DNA of 64,000 nt from Psychroflexus curvus (GTDB lineage Bacteria; Bacteroidota; Bacteroidia; Flavobacteriales; Flavobacteriaceae), in assembly GCF_020164585.1 (NCBI RefSeq), contig NZ_JAIQZF010000009.1:1-64000 (forward strand), read 5' to 3'. Positions 1 through 7,436 of this stretch are shown one piece after another. Each line of letters begins with the position of its first letter. Within the stretch, counting starts at the first letter, position 1. A program made the position numbers and the translations under genes. A model generated the notes under the pieces. That model was not told the DNA's origin. It saw nothing but the letters and a program-made list of their open reading frames with translations, and made no database searches.

Positions 1-73
1 GATCCAACTTATGATTGGACAAAAAAAAGACGAGACCGTAGCCCCGTCGCAGGATAGTCAGATAACTTCCTAA
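1..73 (+). CDS. 3' end of an unidentified gene (partial)
   Basis: Only the last 23 codons lie in the window, reading from base 2 to a TAA at 71-73 and ending in KKDETVAPSQDSQITS. The polar, acidic tail looks like a normal C-terminus. A competing frame from base 1 stops at 55-57 (ending RDRSPVAG), so the frame choice is uncertain. The family cannot be named from so little sequence. Confidence 0.35.
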   Translation, partial: IQLMIGQKKDETVAPSQDSQITS

Positions 74-459
74 AGAATAAAAATATGAAAAAAACTTAAG
101 ATTGCTTGTGTTTTTACACAGTATCTCGAGGGAAACAAGTGGAAATAATATTTTTTGAAAACGAAATCAAACATATGAGGGAATCCCGAAGCTTCGGGAG
201 GGATGGGATTTTCCTCCCCTAGCCCCTCCCAAGGAGGGGGACAACTCCAGCATGCTTAAAGGAAACGAATAAAAGCTTCTTCCCTTTGGGAAGACGGGAT
301 TTTCCTCCCCTAAGCCCTCCCAAGGAGGGGGATAAGGATAAGATAGGATTTTATTTCAAGAAATAAATAAATCGTTTATATTGCGTATCATAATTTACTG
401 ATTCATTTTGATTCGGAACGGCTTCATCCTATTGAACAAAGTCTCAAAATCAAAAGCTC
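74..459. repeat. Intergenic stretch with two copies of a C/G-rich hairpin repeat
   Basis: A 14-bp perfect palindrome CCCGAAGCTTCGGG sits at 185-198. Two near-identical units of about 40 bp follow at 205-243 and 296-336, 91 bp apart. Each begins GGGATTTTCCTCCCCTA and folds as CCCTCC...GGAGGG. They look like REP-type intergenic elements. No coding sequence was seen here. Confidence 0.55.
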
Positions 460-1008
460 ATGATTCGTAATTATTACAATGAACAATGGAAAGACGTTGT
501 CTTTGACGACAAAATTGCCACCTTCGAGAAGTATAAAATTTCCAATTACGGCAGAATGCTCAACTGCAAAGGTAAGGATGAGGTGTTAGTGAATGAATCT
601 TTCATCAATGGCTACCAGACGTTGCCTTTAAAACAGGAACTGAACAAAAAATCAACCAGCCGCTACGTGCATAAACTGGTTGCTGAGCATTTTTTGGAAA
701 AAGGAGAGGGAATTTATGTGATTCATCTCGACTACAATAAGCTCAACAATAAGGTGGACAACCTAAAGTGGGCTACCAAAAAAGAAAAAGAGGAACACCA
801 GTTTAGCAATCCGGACTATATAAATCGTCCTAAAAAAAGAACCTATTCCAAGCTTACCGAACCTCAGGTCAGGCTGATTAAGCGTAAGATCAACGATCCC
901 AATCGCCGCACCCGGATGAAGATGATAGCCAGGCAATTTGGCATTTCAGAAATGCAGCTGTACCGCATCAAAAGCGGAGAGAACTGGGGCTCTGTGACTG
1001 ATTATTAA
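460..1008 (+). CDS. NUMOD4/HNH homing-type endonuclease
   Basis: 182 aa. The N-terminus matches the NUMOD4 DNA-binding motif (EQWKDVVFDD...YKISNYGRM, about residues 8-33). An HNH-type core follows: YVHKLVAEHFL at about 69-79, then VIHLDYNKLNNKVDNLKWAT at about 87-106, which holds the His and Asn positions typical of HNH_3 nucleases, with I and Y replacing the usual N and G around the His. The C-terminus (about 130-180) resembles a helix-turn-helix (MIARQFGISEMQLYRIKSG). Such free-standing genes are usually mobile endonucleases related to intron-encoded ones. No intron or intein is visible nearby. A decayed nuclease fragment lies just downstream on the other strand. Function is inferred from family; activity is unknown. 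Confidence 0.8.
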   Translation: MIRNYYNEQWKDVVFDDKIATFEKYKISNYGRMLNCKGKDEVLVNESFINGYQTLPLKQELNKKSTSRYVHKLVAEHFLEKGEGIYVIHLDYNKLNNKVDNLKWATKKEKEEHQFSNPDYINRPKKRTYSKLTEPQVRLIKRKINDPNRRTRMKMIARQFGISEMQLYRIKSGENWGSVTDY

Positions 1009-1010
1009 GC

Positions 1011-1091
1011 TTATTTAAACTCAAAATCAACCCAGACTGGAATGTGGTCTAAACGGATTCTCGCAGATTTTAGGACTTTAAAGTTGGTGAA
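1011..1091 (-). pseudogene. C-terminal remnant of an endonuclease/exonuclease/phosphatase-family gene
   Basis: 26 codons on the minus strand end in a normal stop and read NFKVLKSARIRLDHIPVWVD, close to the conserved C-terminal DHxPVW strand of the endonuclease/exonuclease/phosphatase fold. A TGA stops the frame upstream at 1092-1094 and no further homologous sequence was recognised. It is a relic that stops 2 bp after the NUMOD4 gene. Family assignment rests on one short motif, so it is tentative. Confidence 0.4.
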
Positions 1092-1570
1092 TCAGACTAA
1101 TTGTGTTTCCCGGAACTGTAAAAGGTTTGAGTTCGCAACCTGATGATTACATTTCAAAGTGAAGCAGACAGTAGCTGACTTGATTCTGTCTTAAAGCTTA
1201 TATCACCTGCGGCTGCCTGAACAACTACGATCATAAACGTTAAGCGTTTTGGTTGCCAAGATTTACTGATGCATAGTTTAGCCTGGTAAAAGAGAGGTTC
1301 TCAACAGAGAAATAAAATGAGACAGAAGAACTCCATGTGTAGCCTCTTAATCAGCGTTGATATTTGAATTCAGCTTCAGTTTTTAGGCTTTGCAAATGTT
1401 TAGTTATCACAACCCATCTATTTTCTTGTGTGTTCATACTATTAGCACATCATAAATTATATTAAGATATGGGGAGCCTCCGTTAAACTCCTTTTAAAGT
1501 TCTCTCGTTAGATTTTATTACACTTTAAACTTTTAAATTGGCATAAGTTTAAATCAATAAAACACTAATT
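1092..1570. other. Gene-free stretch upstream of the DUF4136 lipoprotein
   Basis: About 480 bp without a supported gene. The part next to the nuclease relic may be decayed coding sequence. No hairpin, tRNA or clear promoter was recognised. Confidence 0.4.
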
Positions 1571-2176
1571 ATGAAATTTTTTAAAACCATATTACCGGCT
1601 ATTTTAGGTTTGTTACTTGTGAGTTGCGGATCAAACGTTCAAACGGTAAGACCAAATAAAGCTGACTTAAGCCAATATGAAACCTTCGCTTATTTGCCAA
1701 ATGCCTCCATAGAAATACGCAATTCTGCGGTGCAAACCGATTTTCTGAATTCATTTATCATTGAAACGATTAATGATCAAATGAAAATTACCGGATATAC
1801 TTTAGACAGGGACAACCCGGATTTACTAGTTCTGATTAGCATTACAACTGATCTTGAAACCGGAAGAGAAGCAGAACCGGTTTATGCGAATTACCCTTAT
1901 ATAGACGCTGTAGCCAGCACTCCGGTAAGTCCTTTTTACCAGCCTTTTTACTACAGAGGATGGTATGACTGGTATTACCCCGGTGGCGTTATAGGTTATA
2001 CCACAGATACTTACTCCTATAAAAAAGGCACTGTAGTTATAGACCTGATTGACAGGGAAACCAAGCAATCGGTTTGGAAAGGAATTACGTCTGAGCCTAT
2101 CATGGATAAATCTAAAACCGAAGTAGTCCAGGAATTAATAAGAGATATTTTTCAAGCCTATCCATTAAATAACTAA
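1571..2176 (+). CDS. DUF4136 family lipoprotein
   Basis: 201 aa. Signal peptide with lipobox LLLVSC (Cys19), so it should be lipid-anchored in the envelope. The remainder matches the DUF4136 pattern: LSQYETFAYLPN after the anchor, a central PDLLVLISI strand, and a C-terminal VVIDLIDRETKQSVWKG strand. An aromatic, proline-rich insert (YQPFYYRGWYDWYYPGG) sits at about residues 122-138. Members of this family are common Bacteroidota envelope proteins of unknown function. A strong terminator follows directly, so it is probably monocistronic. Confidence 0.85.
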   Translation: MKFFKTILPAILGLLLVSCGSNVQTVRPNKADLSQYETFAYLPNASIEIRNSAVQTDFLNSFIIETINDQMKITGYTLDRDNPDLLVLISITTDLETGREAEPVYANYPYIDAVASTPVSPFYQPFYYRGWYDWYYPGGVIGYTTDTYSYKKGTVVIDLIDRETKQSVWKGITSEPIMDKSKTEVVQELIRDIFQAYPLNN

Positions 2177-2195
2177 GCATTCACCAATTGCATTC

Positions 2196-2229
2196 AAAAA
2201 AAGACGGCCTCGATTGGCCGTCTTTTTTA
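2196..2229 (+). terminator. Rho-independent terminator after the DUF4136 gene
   Basis: Nine-base stem AAGACGGCC (2201-2209) pairs with GGCCGTCTT (2216-2224) around a 6-nt loop and is followed by a T run. The A run before the stem may let it also serve the convergent gene. Confidence 0.85.
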
Positions 2230-2267
2230 TTTGAATACTGAATATGTTACCTTTTTTAAAATTACGT

Positions 2268-3680
2268 TTAATTGGTAGCATTAAACTGTAACCCATCAAC
2301 TATTAAATCAGTAGTTCCTGCATTTGAACGAATAAAAACTTCGATATAATCATTAGGATTTAAATCATTACTGTCTAAACTTATCTCGGTATTTATTGAT
2401 AGTTGAAACTTATTATTGTTTCCTATATCTGACAAAGTATTTATAATTTGAGTTGGAGCTCCTCCATTTTTAGAAATTCCAATAGTATAACTGGAACCAT
2501 TTGCTGGTGATGTTGCATTTATAGTTGCAATGATGTTAGCTACTATAGGTCTCCTGCCTTCATAAGTAAGCCTGTTGTTGCTAGCTGTATACCTTTGTTC
2601 AAATGCAGCAGTGGTAGCACCTGCGACTTTTACAAAATCAGTGGTATTCGTAAATTCTGTTGGTGTAGTATTACCATTAAAATAGACAAAACCAATCGCT
2701 TTCGAGTCTGGTATATCTGTGTTTTGTAACATGCTCCAGCCTATTTCGGCAGAGGTTATACCATCTAGAGGCGTCCCTACCCCCCTAAACATATTGGTGG
2801 TTAACCGGCCTCTGTCCACATCTGCAGTAGAATTTACTTTTAAGCCAATTTTGCCAGTATAAATAAAATAATTATTGGCTATATCTATATCGTTAGCATC
2901 AAGACCAGGTAAAAGTTCTATACCGGCTCCATTGTTTATATCGACTATAAAATTATAACCTGAGGTAAATTTTCCAACAGTGCCTCCTATTTTTACGCCA
3001 TTGGCGGTATTCCAATAGTTTTGAAGGATTGTAATCGCATTGAACCCTGAAATAGTTCCAACCCCTAGAGATGTTCCATCTCCCACCACTGAGGATCCTG
3101 AAAAGATATTACAGAAATTTGATGGACCTCCTGTGAAATCATAGGCTTGAGTGGCAGTACTTGCAGGGACTACGGCTAATTCTTTTATATATACATCAGT
3201 ATTGTTGCTTCTCAAGACAGCCCCAGACACAGCAGAAATTACCCGATCTTTTTGTGGATCGGTACCTCTAAGGCCAGCGCCATTGATGTTTATATAATTG
3301 GGAGTAATATCAACAGCACCTGAAAATACGTACATTTTGGTCTCATCGAGATTAATAGCACCACTTACTGGAGTAGGCAAATCACTAAGTGAATACACAT
3401 ACACAAGATTGGAATCTGGAGAATAGGCAAAGGATTTCCAGCTGCTATTGCTATAGATGTCTAAGGTATTGTTGGTGGTGTTGTAAATTTGTAATCCATC
3501 TGCAGGAGTTGTGATCGCATCTCTAAGTGTTAATGTCATTCTCGGAATCAGTACTCCAGCCGTATCCGATTTGATTTCTAACATAGAGGTGAGATCTGGA
3601 GTGGTGGTACCGATGCCAACCTGTGCTTGGCCTAAGAAAAGGCCTAAAAAAACAAATACTGTACTTATTATTGATTTCAT
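2268..3680 (-). CDS. Secreted surface protein with tail-fibre-like N-terminal motif
   Basis: 470 aa. Sec signal peptide at residues 1-19 (cleavage near AQ), then the segment QVGIGTTTPDLTSMLEIKSD...GVLIPRMT, which recurs at the mature N-terminus of many flavobacterial exported proteins and resembles phage tail-fibre collars. The rest is rich in T, S, N and G with short beta-strand patterns, suggesting a beta-solenoid or jelly-roll exterior protein. No catalytic motif and no T9SS sorting tail were recognised. It stands alone between convergent and distant genes. Exact role unknown. Confidence 0.7.
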   Translation of the reverse strand: MKSIISTVFVFLGLFLGQAQVGIGTTTPDLTSMLEIKSDTAGVLIPRMTLTLRDAITTPADGLQIYNTTNNTLDIYSNSSWKSFAYSPDSNLVYVYSLSDLPTPVSGAINLDETKMYVFSGAVDITPNYININGAGLRGTDPQKDRVISAVSGAVLRSNNTDVYIKELAVVPASTATQAYDFTGGPSNFCNIFSGSSVVGDGTSLGVGTISGFNAITILQNYWNTANGVKIGGTVGKFTSGYNFIVDINNGAGIELLPGLDANDIDIANNYFIYTGKIGLKVNSTADVDRGRLTTNMFRGVGTPLDGITSAEIGWSMLQNTDIPDSKAIGFVYFNGNTTPTEFTNTTDFVKVAGATTAAFEQRYTASNNRLTYEGRRPIVANIIATINATSPANGSSYTIGISKNGGAPTQIINTLSDIGNNNKFQLSINTEISLDSNDLNPNDYIEVFIRSNAGTTDLIVDGLQFNATN

Positions 3681-4331
3681 AAATTTATGTATTGACGGTA
3701 ATCCTATTTGTACTTTTTATGAGCATATATAAAACATTATCAGTAAAATATTCAGTGTTAAAAAGAGAATGCTATCTGAGAATTTTAAATGCCTAATAAA
3801 ACTAATTATAATTGATGATGTAAGTTACTATTATTTAAACGAATTCTCTTGTTATTTCATTTTAGAATTGAAAAATTTCAGGAAATAATTTTTCTTTAAA
3901 AGGTGTAGGTGAGAAGGTTACAAGCTCAAAACAAGCTCGTCCACAGGAGGTTTTTTTTCCAGCATATCAAAAAGGACAATCTTTAGACAAAGAAAAAGTT
4001 TTTCATAAGGGGTTTTAAAAAATTGTATCATTTTACAACCTTCCGGGTTTAAGACTCAAGATTAACTTCTTAAAAAATTTGGGTGGGAATCAAGGACTGC
4101 CTGTTCCGATATTCCGATAGTTTTCGGAAGGAAGAGTTAGTTGCTTTTGTTTACTAGAGTTGAGTCAATAGGCTTAAAGGCGAACTATTTTGAGTTGGAT
4201 TTACAATTTTCGTCAAAAAAATATTTTCAACACCAACTTCATATTTTAATAAATCCTGCGTTTAGCAATCTTCTACATGTTCATCAGTAAAATTAGTTTT
4301 AGATTTTGTTGTTGGATTTACTTCTATGGGG
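3681..4331. other. 650-bp gene-free stretch
   Basis: AT-rich sequence between the surface-protein gene and the truncated GIY-YIG copy. It includes the promoter region of the minus-strand surface protein and a small imperfect palindrome near 4108-4122. No open frame resembling a known protein was found; the 4200-4330 part may be decayed coding sequence. Confidence 0.4.
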
Positions 4332-4451
4332 CTATGGGTCATTTTTAAATTGATGATTATTGTGCCATTCTATTCTTCTTTTTAAATCTGATGCTTCACC
4401 AATATAATAGTTGTCTTTTGAAGGGGAATGTATGATGTAAACCCAATGCAT
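4332..4451 (-). pseudogene. Truncated second copy of the GIY-YIG nuclease gene
   Basis: The first 37 codons repeat the start of the intact GIY-YIG gene (MHWVYIIHSPSKDNYYIGEA... against the intact copy's ...PSTDNYYIGEA), ending after QFKN where similarity stops; two extra codons (D, P) then a stop follow. Its upstream region and a piece of the tRNA are repeated with it at an offset of 387-388 bp. It retains the GIY and YIG strands and the catalytic Arg region but lacks the Glu-bearing half, so it cannot be active. Confidence 0.85.
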
Positions 4452-4500
4452 ATCGTTATAAACTTAAAACCACCTATACAAGATAAGTGGTTTTTCTTTA

Positions 4501-4556
4501 TTAGTGGTCCCACTTGGCTCGCCCCGATAGCTATCGGGGCATGGGCCACCTGATTA
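4501..4556 (-). repeat. 3' fragment of tRNA(CAT), T arm replaced by a palindrome
   Basis: Read on the minus strand, it starts TAATCAGGTGGCCC, identical to the tRNA from the third anticodon base onward, and ends CCAAGTGGGACCACT like the tRNA 3' end. Between them the T arm is replaced by a segment containing the perfect 20-bp palindrome GCCCCGATAGCTATCGGGGC. The TAA that terminates the intact GIY-YIG gene is the first codon-sized piece of this fragment. It is not a functional tRNA. Confidence 0.85.
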
Positions 4557-4838
4557 CGAATATTTTTCAATTAATCTTTTTACTATATCTGGATAAGTTT
4601 TAAGATTATGATAGTATTTTTTGCTTTTCATTCTTTTGATGTGAGCTTCTATTTTTCTAGCAATCGATATATTTTCAACAGTAATTGAGAAGAAGAGTTC
4701 CCAGTCGGATGCAAAAGCAGTTGAAGCATTTTTAAATTGATGATTATTGTGCCACTCTATTCTTCTTTTTAAATCTGATGCTTCACCAATATAATAGTTG
4801 TCAGTAGAAGGGGAGTGTATGATATAAACCCAATGCAT
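4554..4838 (-). CDS. Free-standing GIY-YIG nuclease
   Basis: 94 aa, the usual length for the single-domain GIY-YIG family. WVYIIHSPSTDNYYIG gives the GIY and YIG strands, LKRRIEWH the catalytic Arg region, and RKIEAHIKRMKSKKY the helix with the metal-binding Glu. It lies 54 bp downstream of the tRNA(CAT) gene on the same strand, with a terminator hairpin between them. Its stop codon is supplied by a tRNA 3' fragment, which is followed by a second, truncated copy of the same unit. Function as a site-specific or homing nuclease is inferred from family and context. Confidence 0.85.
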   Translation of the reverse strand: MHWVYIIHSPSTDNYYIGEASDLKRRIEWHNNHQFKNASTAFASDWELFFSITVENISIARKIEAHIKRMKSKKYYHNLKTYPDIVKRLIEKYS

Positions 4839-4852
4839 GTCGTTATAAACTT

Positions 4853-4883
4853 AAAAACCACCTATACGAAATAAGTGGTTTTT
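4853..4883 (-). terminator. Terminator between tRNA(CAT) and the GIY-YIG gene
   Basis: Stem AAAAACCAC (4853-4861) pairs with GTGGTTTTT (4875-4883); on the minus strand the stem runs into a T tract. A diverged copy of the same hairpin lies at 4465-4495 in the duplicated unit. Confidence 0.7.
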
Positions 4884-4892
4884 CTTTACTAG

Positions 4893-4966
4893 TGGTCCCA
4901 CTTGGACTCGAACCAAGGGCCACCTGATTATGAGTCAGGTGCTCTAACCAGCTGAGCTATGGGACC
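4893..4966 (-). tRNA. tRNA with anticodon CAT (Met, or Ile2 if lysidine-modified)
   Basis: Full cloverleaf on the minus strand: acceptor GGTCCCA/TGGGACC, D arm TAGCTCAGCTGGTTAGAGCA, anticodon stem CCTGA/TCAGG around CTCATAA (anticodon CAT), T arm TTGG TTCGAGT CCAA. CCA is not encoded. Elongator Met and the Ile2 species share this anticodon and cannot be separated with confidence by eye. The 3' half of this gene is repeated 388 bp away beyond the GIY-YIG gene. Confidence 0.9.
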
Positions 4967-5031
4967 GATGCTGATTGTTTAGGACGGCAAAAATAAGTAT
5001 AAGTTTACTATCAGCCAAAATAATTCTTGAA

Positions 5032-5442
5032 TTAAAATTGACTTTGGTCTTCACACAATTCCACAAGCACCCCATGATTGCTTTTGGGATGAAGAAAAAC
5101 GATGGATTTGTCGTCTGCTCCAGCTTTGGGTTCTTCGCTAAGCAACTGAAAGCCTTCGTTTTGCAGCCGTTTCATCTCAGCTTTAAGATCATCTACAAAA
5201 AAAGCGATGTGGTGGATGCCTTCTTTTTGTGTGCTCAAATATTTTCCTACAGGGCTGTCTTCACGAGTAGCACCCAGGAGTTCTATTTTGCTGTCGCCAC
5301 ACTCGAAGAACACTGTTTTTACACCTTCGCGCTCTACCGTTTCTGTTTTGTAAGGAGCTACATTGAGCAAGGCTTGATAGGTTTTGGTGGCGTGTTCGAG
5401 ATCCTTAACCGCTATGCCGATGTGTTCAATTTTTTTAATCAT
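5032..5442 (-). CDS. mce: Methylmalonyl-CoA epimerase
   Basis: 136 aa, the standard length. It is a VOC-superfamily protein with paired beta-alpha-beta-beta-beta units: IEHIGIAVKDLEHA at the N-terminus carries the first metal His, EGIHHIAFFVDDL (about residues 74-86) the second, and the C-terminal VLVELCE the Glu ligand. The enzyme interconverts (S)- and (R)-methylmalonyl-CoA in the cytoplasm, linking propionyl-CoA to succinyl-CoA. The mutase genes are not in this window. It is divergent from rbfA with a 63-bp gap. Confidence 0.9.
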   Translation of the reverse strand: MIKKIEHIGIAVKDLEHATKTYQALLNVAPYKTETVEREGVKTVFFECGDSKIELLGATREDSPVGKYLSTQKEGIHHIAFFVDDLKAEMKRLQNEGFQLLSEEPKAGADDKSIVFLHPKSNHGVLVELCEDQSQF

Positions 5443-5493
5443 AAGATCGTATCACAAAGTTTTACCACAAAACTAGCATTTATATATTTATTC

Positions 5494-5501
5494 TAACTTT
5501 G
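5494..5501 (+). promoter_or_regulatory. Bacteroidota-type -7 box before rbfA
   Basis: TAACTTTG matches the TAnnTTTG -7 consensus of Bacteroidota. It ends only 4 bp before the rbfA ATG, so the transcript would be leaderless or nearly so. No good -33 TTG was found at the expected spacing. Confidence 0.4.
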
Positions 5502-5505
5502 CAGT

Positions 5506-5898
5506 ATGGAATCAAACAGACAAAAGAAAATTGCAGGAATTCTCCAAAAAGATTTAGCTGAAGTTATTCAACTGGAGCTAAAAGCAGCGGGGACTCAAAA
5601 TTTAATCATATCGGTGACCAAAGTTAGAGTCACCCCAGATTTACTTCAGGCCAGAGTGCATCTGAGTATTTTTCCGTCAGAAAAATCAGAACAGATTGTG
5701 GAAGAAATACGTGGTAAAAAATCTAAAATCAAGCATGAAGTTGCTCAAAGAACCAAGCATCAACTGCGACGTATGCCTGAGCTGACGTTTTTCAATGATG
5801 ATTCCATTGAATACATCAACGATTTAGAACAAGCGTTTAAAGGTAAAAACGATCCGATTAAAAACCCTGACCTGATAGACAAGCGCAAGAAAAATTGA
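5506..5898 (+). CDS. rbfA: Ribosome-binding factor A
   Basis: 130 aa. The N-terminus MESNRQKKIAGILQKDLAEV and the following ISVTKVRVTPDLLQARVHLSI are characteristic of RbfA's type-II KH fold; the basic stretch TKHQLRRMPELTFFNDDS supports it. RbfA binds the 30S subunit during 16S rRNA maturation and cold adaptation. The ATG chosen matches family N-termini. Its stop codon overlaps the start of the next gene, so the two are translationally coupled. Confidence 0.92.
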   Translation: MESNRQKKIAGILQKDLAEVIQLELKAAGTQNLIISVTKVRVTPDLLQARVHLSIFPSEKSEQIVEEIRGKKSKIKHEVAQRTKHQLRRMPELTFFNDDSIEYINDLEQAFKGKNDPIKNPDLIDKRKKN

Positions 5899-7091
5899 AC
5901 GTCTCCTTTTACATCGCCAAGCGTTATCTCTTTTCCAAAAGTTCTAACACGGCTATAAATATTATTACCTGGATTGCTTCCGTAGGCGTTATTGCGGGGG
6001 CTTTGTCGCTTTTCGTCGTTTTATCTGCTTTTGCAGGTCTCAAAGAATTCAGCCTTTCGTTTACCAATAAATTTGACCCCGATCTCAAAGTACTTCCTGC
6101 GTCAGGAAAATATTTTAAGGTGGATTCGTTTCAGAAGGCACAGCTTCAAAAACACAAAGACATTGCCTTGTATTCCGAAGTCATCGAAGAGCGGGTCCTG
6201 TTGAGTTTCAAATCCAAAAACACACCTGCTTTTATAAAAGGTGTCGATACTACATTTCCAGCTATCTCTGAGATTAAAAACGCTGTTTTCTTAGGGCAGT
6301 GGCTGGAAGAAGACGCCTACCAGGTTGTTTTAGGTAATGACTTGTCCAGAAAACTATCTGCGGGTGTTCGGGATTATTCAGGCCTATTGAGCTTGTATGT
6401 GCCCAAGCCTGGCAAAGGCCAGATTTTGAACGTGAAAGATGCCTTTAGGGCTGCTAATGCCACGGTTGTTGGCATTTATTCCATCAACGAAGAATTGGAC
6501 AAAAAATATGTGTTCACAGATATCGGTTTTGCCCGAAATTTACTTCAACTCAGTGAAAATGAAGTCTCTGCTTTGGAAGTGAAGGTATCACCTTCAGCAG
6601 ATTTATTTTCAGTAAGAAATGATTTGGAAGCTATTTTTAAACAGAAAGTAGAGGTCAAAGACAGGATTCAGTTGAATGACAGTCTTTATAAAATGCTGAA
6701 TACAGAAAATCTGGCGGTGTATTTAATTTTTACTCTGGTCATCATTATTGCTTTATTCAATGTGATTGGCTCTATCATTATGGCGGTGTTAGAAAAACAG
6801 CAGAATTCTAAAACCCTTTTGAATTTAGGGCTTACTAAGACCGAAATTCAGCGCATATTTTTCTTTCAGGGCGGCCTGATGAGTGTAGCAGGAGGGGTAG
6901 TAGGTCTTTTGCTGGGGGTTCTGGTGGTGTTGTCTCAGCTTTATTTTGAATGGATTATGATTACACCGAGTTTAGCTTATCCTGTGAAGCTGGAATTCAT
7001 CAACGTTTTGATTGTCTTTTTGACAATCTCCAGCTTAGGTTTCCTGGCTTCCTATATCTCTTCACAAACTGTAAAACGCTCCCTTCGTTAA
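5895..7091 (+). CDS. FtsX-like ABC transporter permease (LolC/E type)
   Basis: 398 aa. N-terminal FYIAKRYLFSKSSNTAINII followed by a transmembrane helix (residues about 20-45), a large periplasmic domain, and three C-terminal helices (about 270-300, 320-350, 365-388), the LolC/LolE/MacB plan. The rbfA-permease pair is common in this family of bacteria. A partner ATPase is not adjacent. The TTG start at 5895 overlaps the rbfA TGA; no better ATG lies nearby. Lipoprotein export is the likely role but is inferred. Confidence 0.85.
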   Translation: MNVSFYIAKRYLFSKSSNTAINIITWIASVGVIAGALSLFVVLSAFAGLKEFSLSFTNKFDPDLKVLPASGKYFKVDSFQKAQLQKHKDIALYSEVIEERVLLSFKSKNTPAFIKGVDTTFPAISEIKNAVFLGQWLEEDAYQVVLGNDLSRKLSAGVRDYSGLLSLYVPKPGKGQILNVKDAFRAANATVVGIYSINEELDKKYVFTDIGFARNLLQLSENEVSALEVKVSPSADLFSVRNDLEAIFKQKVEVKDRIQLNDSLYKMLNTENLAVYLIFTLVIIIALFNVIGSIIMAVLEKQQNSKTLLNLGLTKTEIQRIFFFQGGLMSVAGGVVGLLLGVLVVLSQLYFEWIMITPSLAYPVKLEFINVLIVFLTISSLGFLASYISSQTVKRSLR

Positions 7092-7369
7092 GTTTCCTTT
7101 TTGCTGATTCTGCCTTCCAAGTAAACGCAGGCAGGTTTGATATGGTTATCCTATATAATTATAATACTTGTAACTAATCAGTCTATTTTAAACATTTAAA
7201 ATCATTGTTTTATTTTAAAGATCTAAAAAAGCAAACTTCAGAATTTACCAAAAAACAACCCCTGTACCCCCCTCTAAGGCGATGATCCCAGCTAATATTT
7301 CCTCTCTAGAGGGAGGATTAAGGAGGGTGTGTCAATTTTTAATCCCTTATTTAGCCTAAAGATTTCCAT
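7092..7369. repeat. Intergenic region with imperfect C/G-rich inverted repeat
   Basis: The segment 7261-7331 has CCCCCCTCTAA near its left end and TTAAGGAGGGTGT at its right end, with an internal CCTCTCTAGAGGGAGG palindrome. It resembles the C/G-rich hairpin elements at 205-336 and is probably another member of a dispersed REP-like family. No gene is supported. Confidence 0.4.
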
Positions 7370-7370
7370 A

Positions 7371-7409
7371 AAAAAAACTGATGCTGAAAATTAGCTTTCA
7401 GCATCAGTT
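7371..7409 (-). terminator. Terminator of the M1 peptidase operon
   Basis: Perfect 14-bp stem AACTGATGCTGAAA (7376-7389) and TTTCAGCATCAGTT (7396-7409), with a T run on the minus strand. It lies just downstream of the minus-strand M1 peptidase gene. Confidence 0.9.
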
Positions 7410-7436
7410 GGATTACTTTTTAAAAGCATAAAGAAC

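Noticed and set aside
1-57. Alternative frame for the left-edge gene ending in RDRSPVAG
   Set aside because: Less natural C-terminus than the frame stopping at 71-73, though not excluded.
443-1030. An 11-bp direct repeat CTCAAAATCAA flanks the NUMOD4 gene (443-453 and 1020-1030), like a possible fifth terminal duplication
   Set aside because: Too short and AT-rich to separate from chance, and no intact host gene is present to confirm it.
4105-4130. Small palindrome with CCGATAG...TTCGG as a terminator
   Set aside because: Imperfect stem, no T tract, no gene ending close by.
4975-5496. 173-codon frame opposite the methylmalonyl-CoA epimerase gene
   Set aside because: Entirely antisense to a recognised gene, Phe/Cys-rich as expected of a shadow frame.
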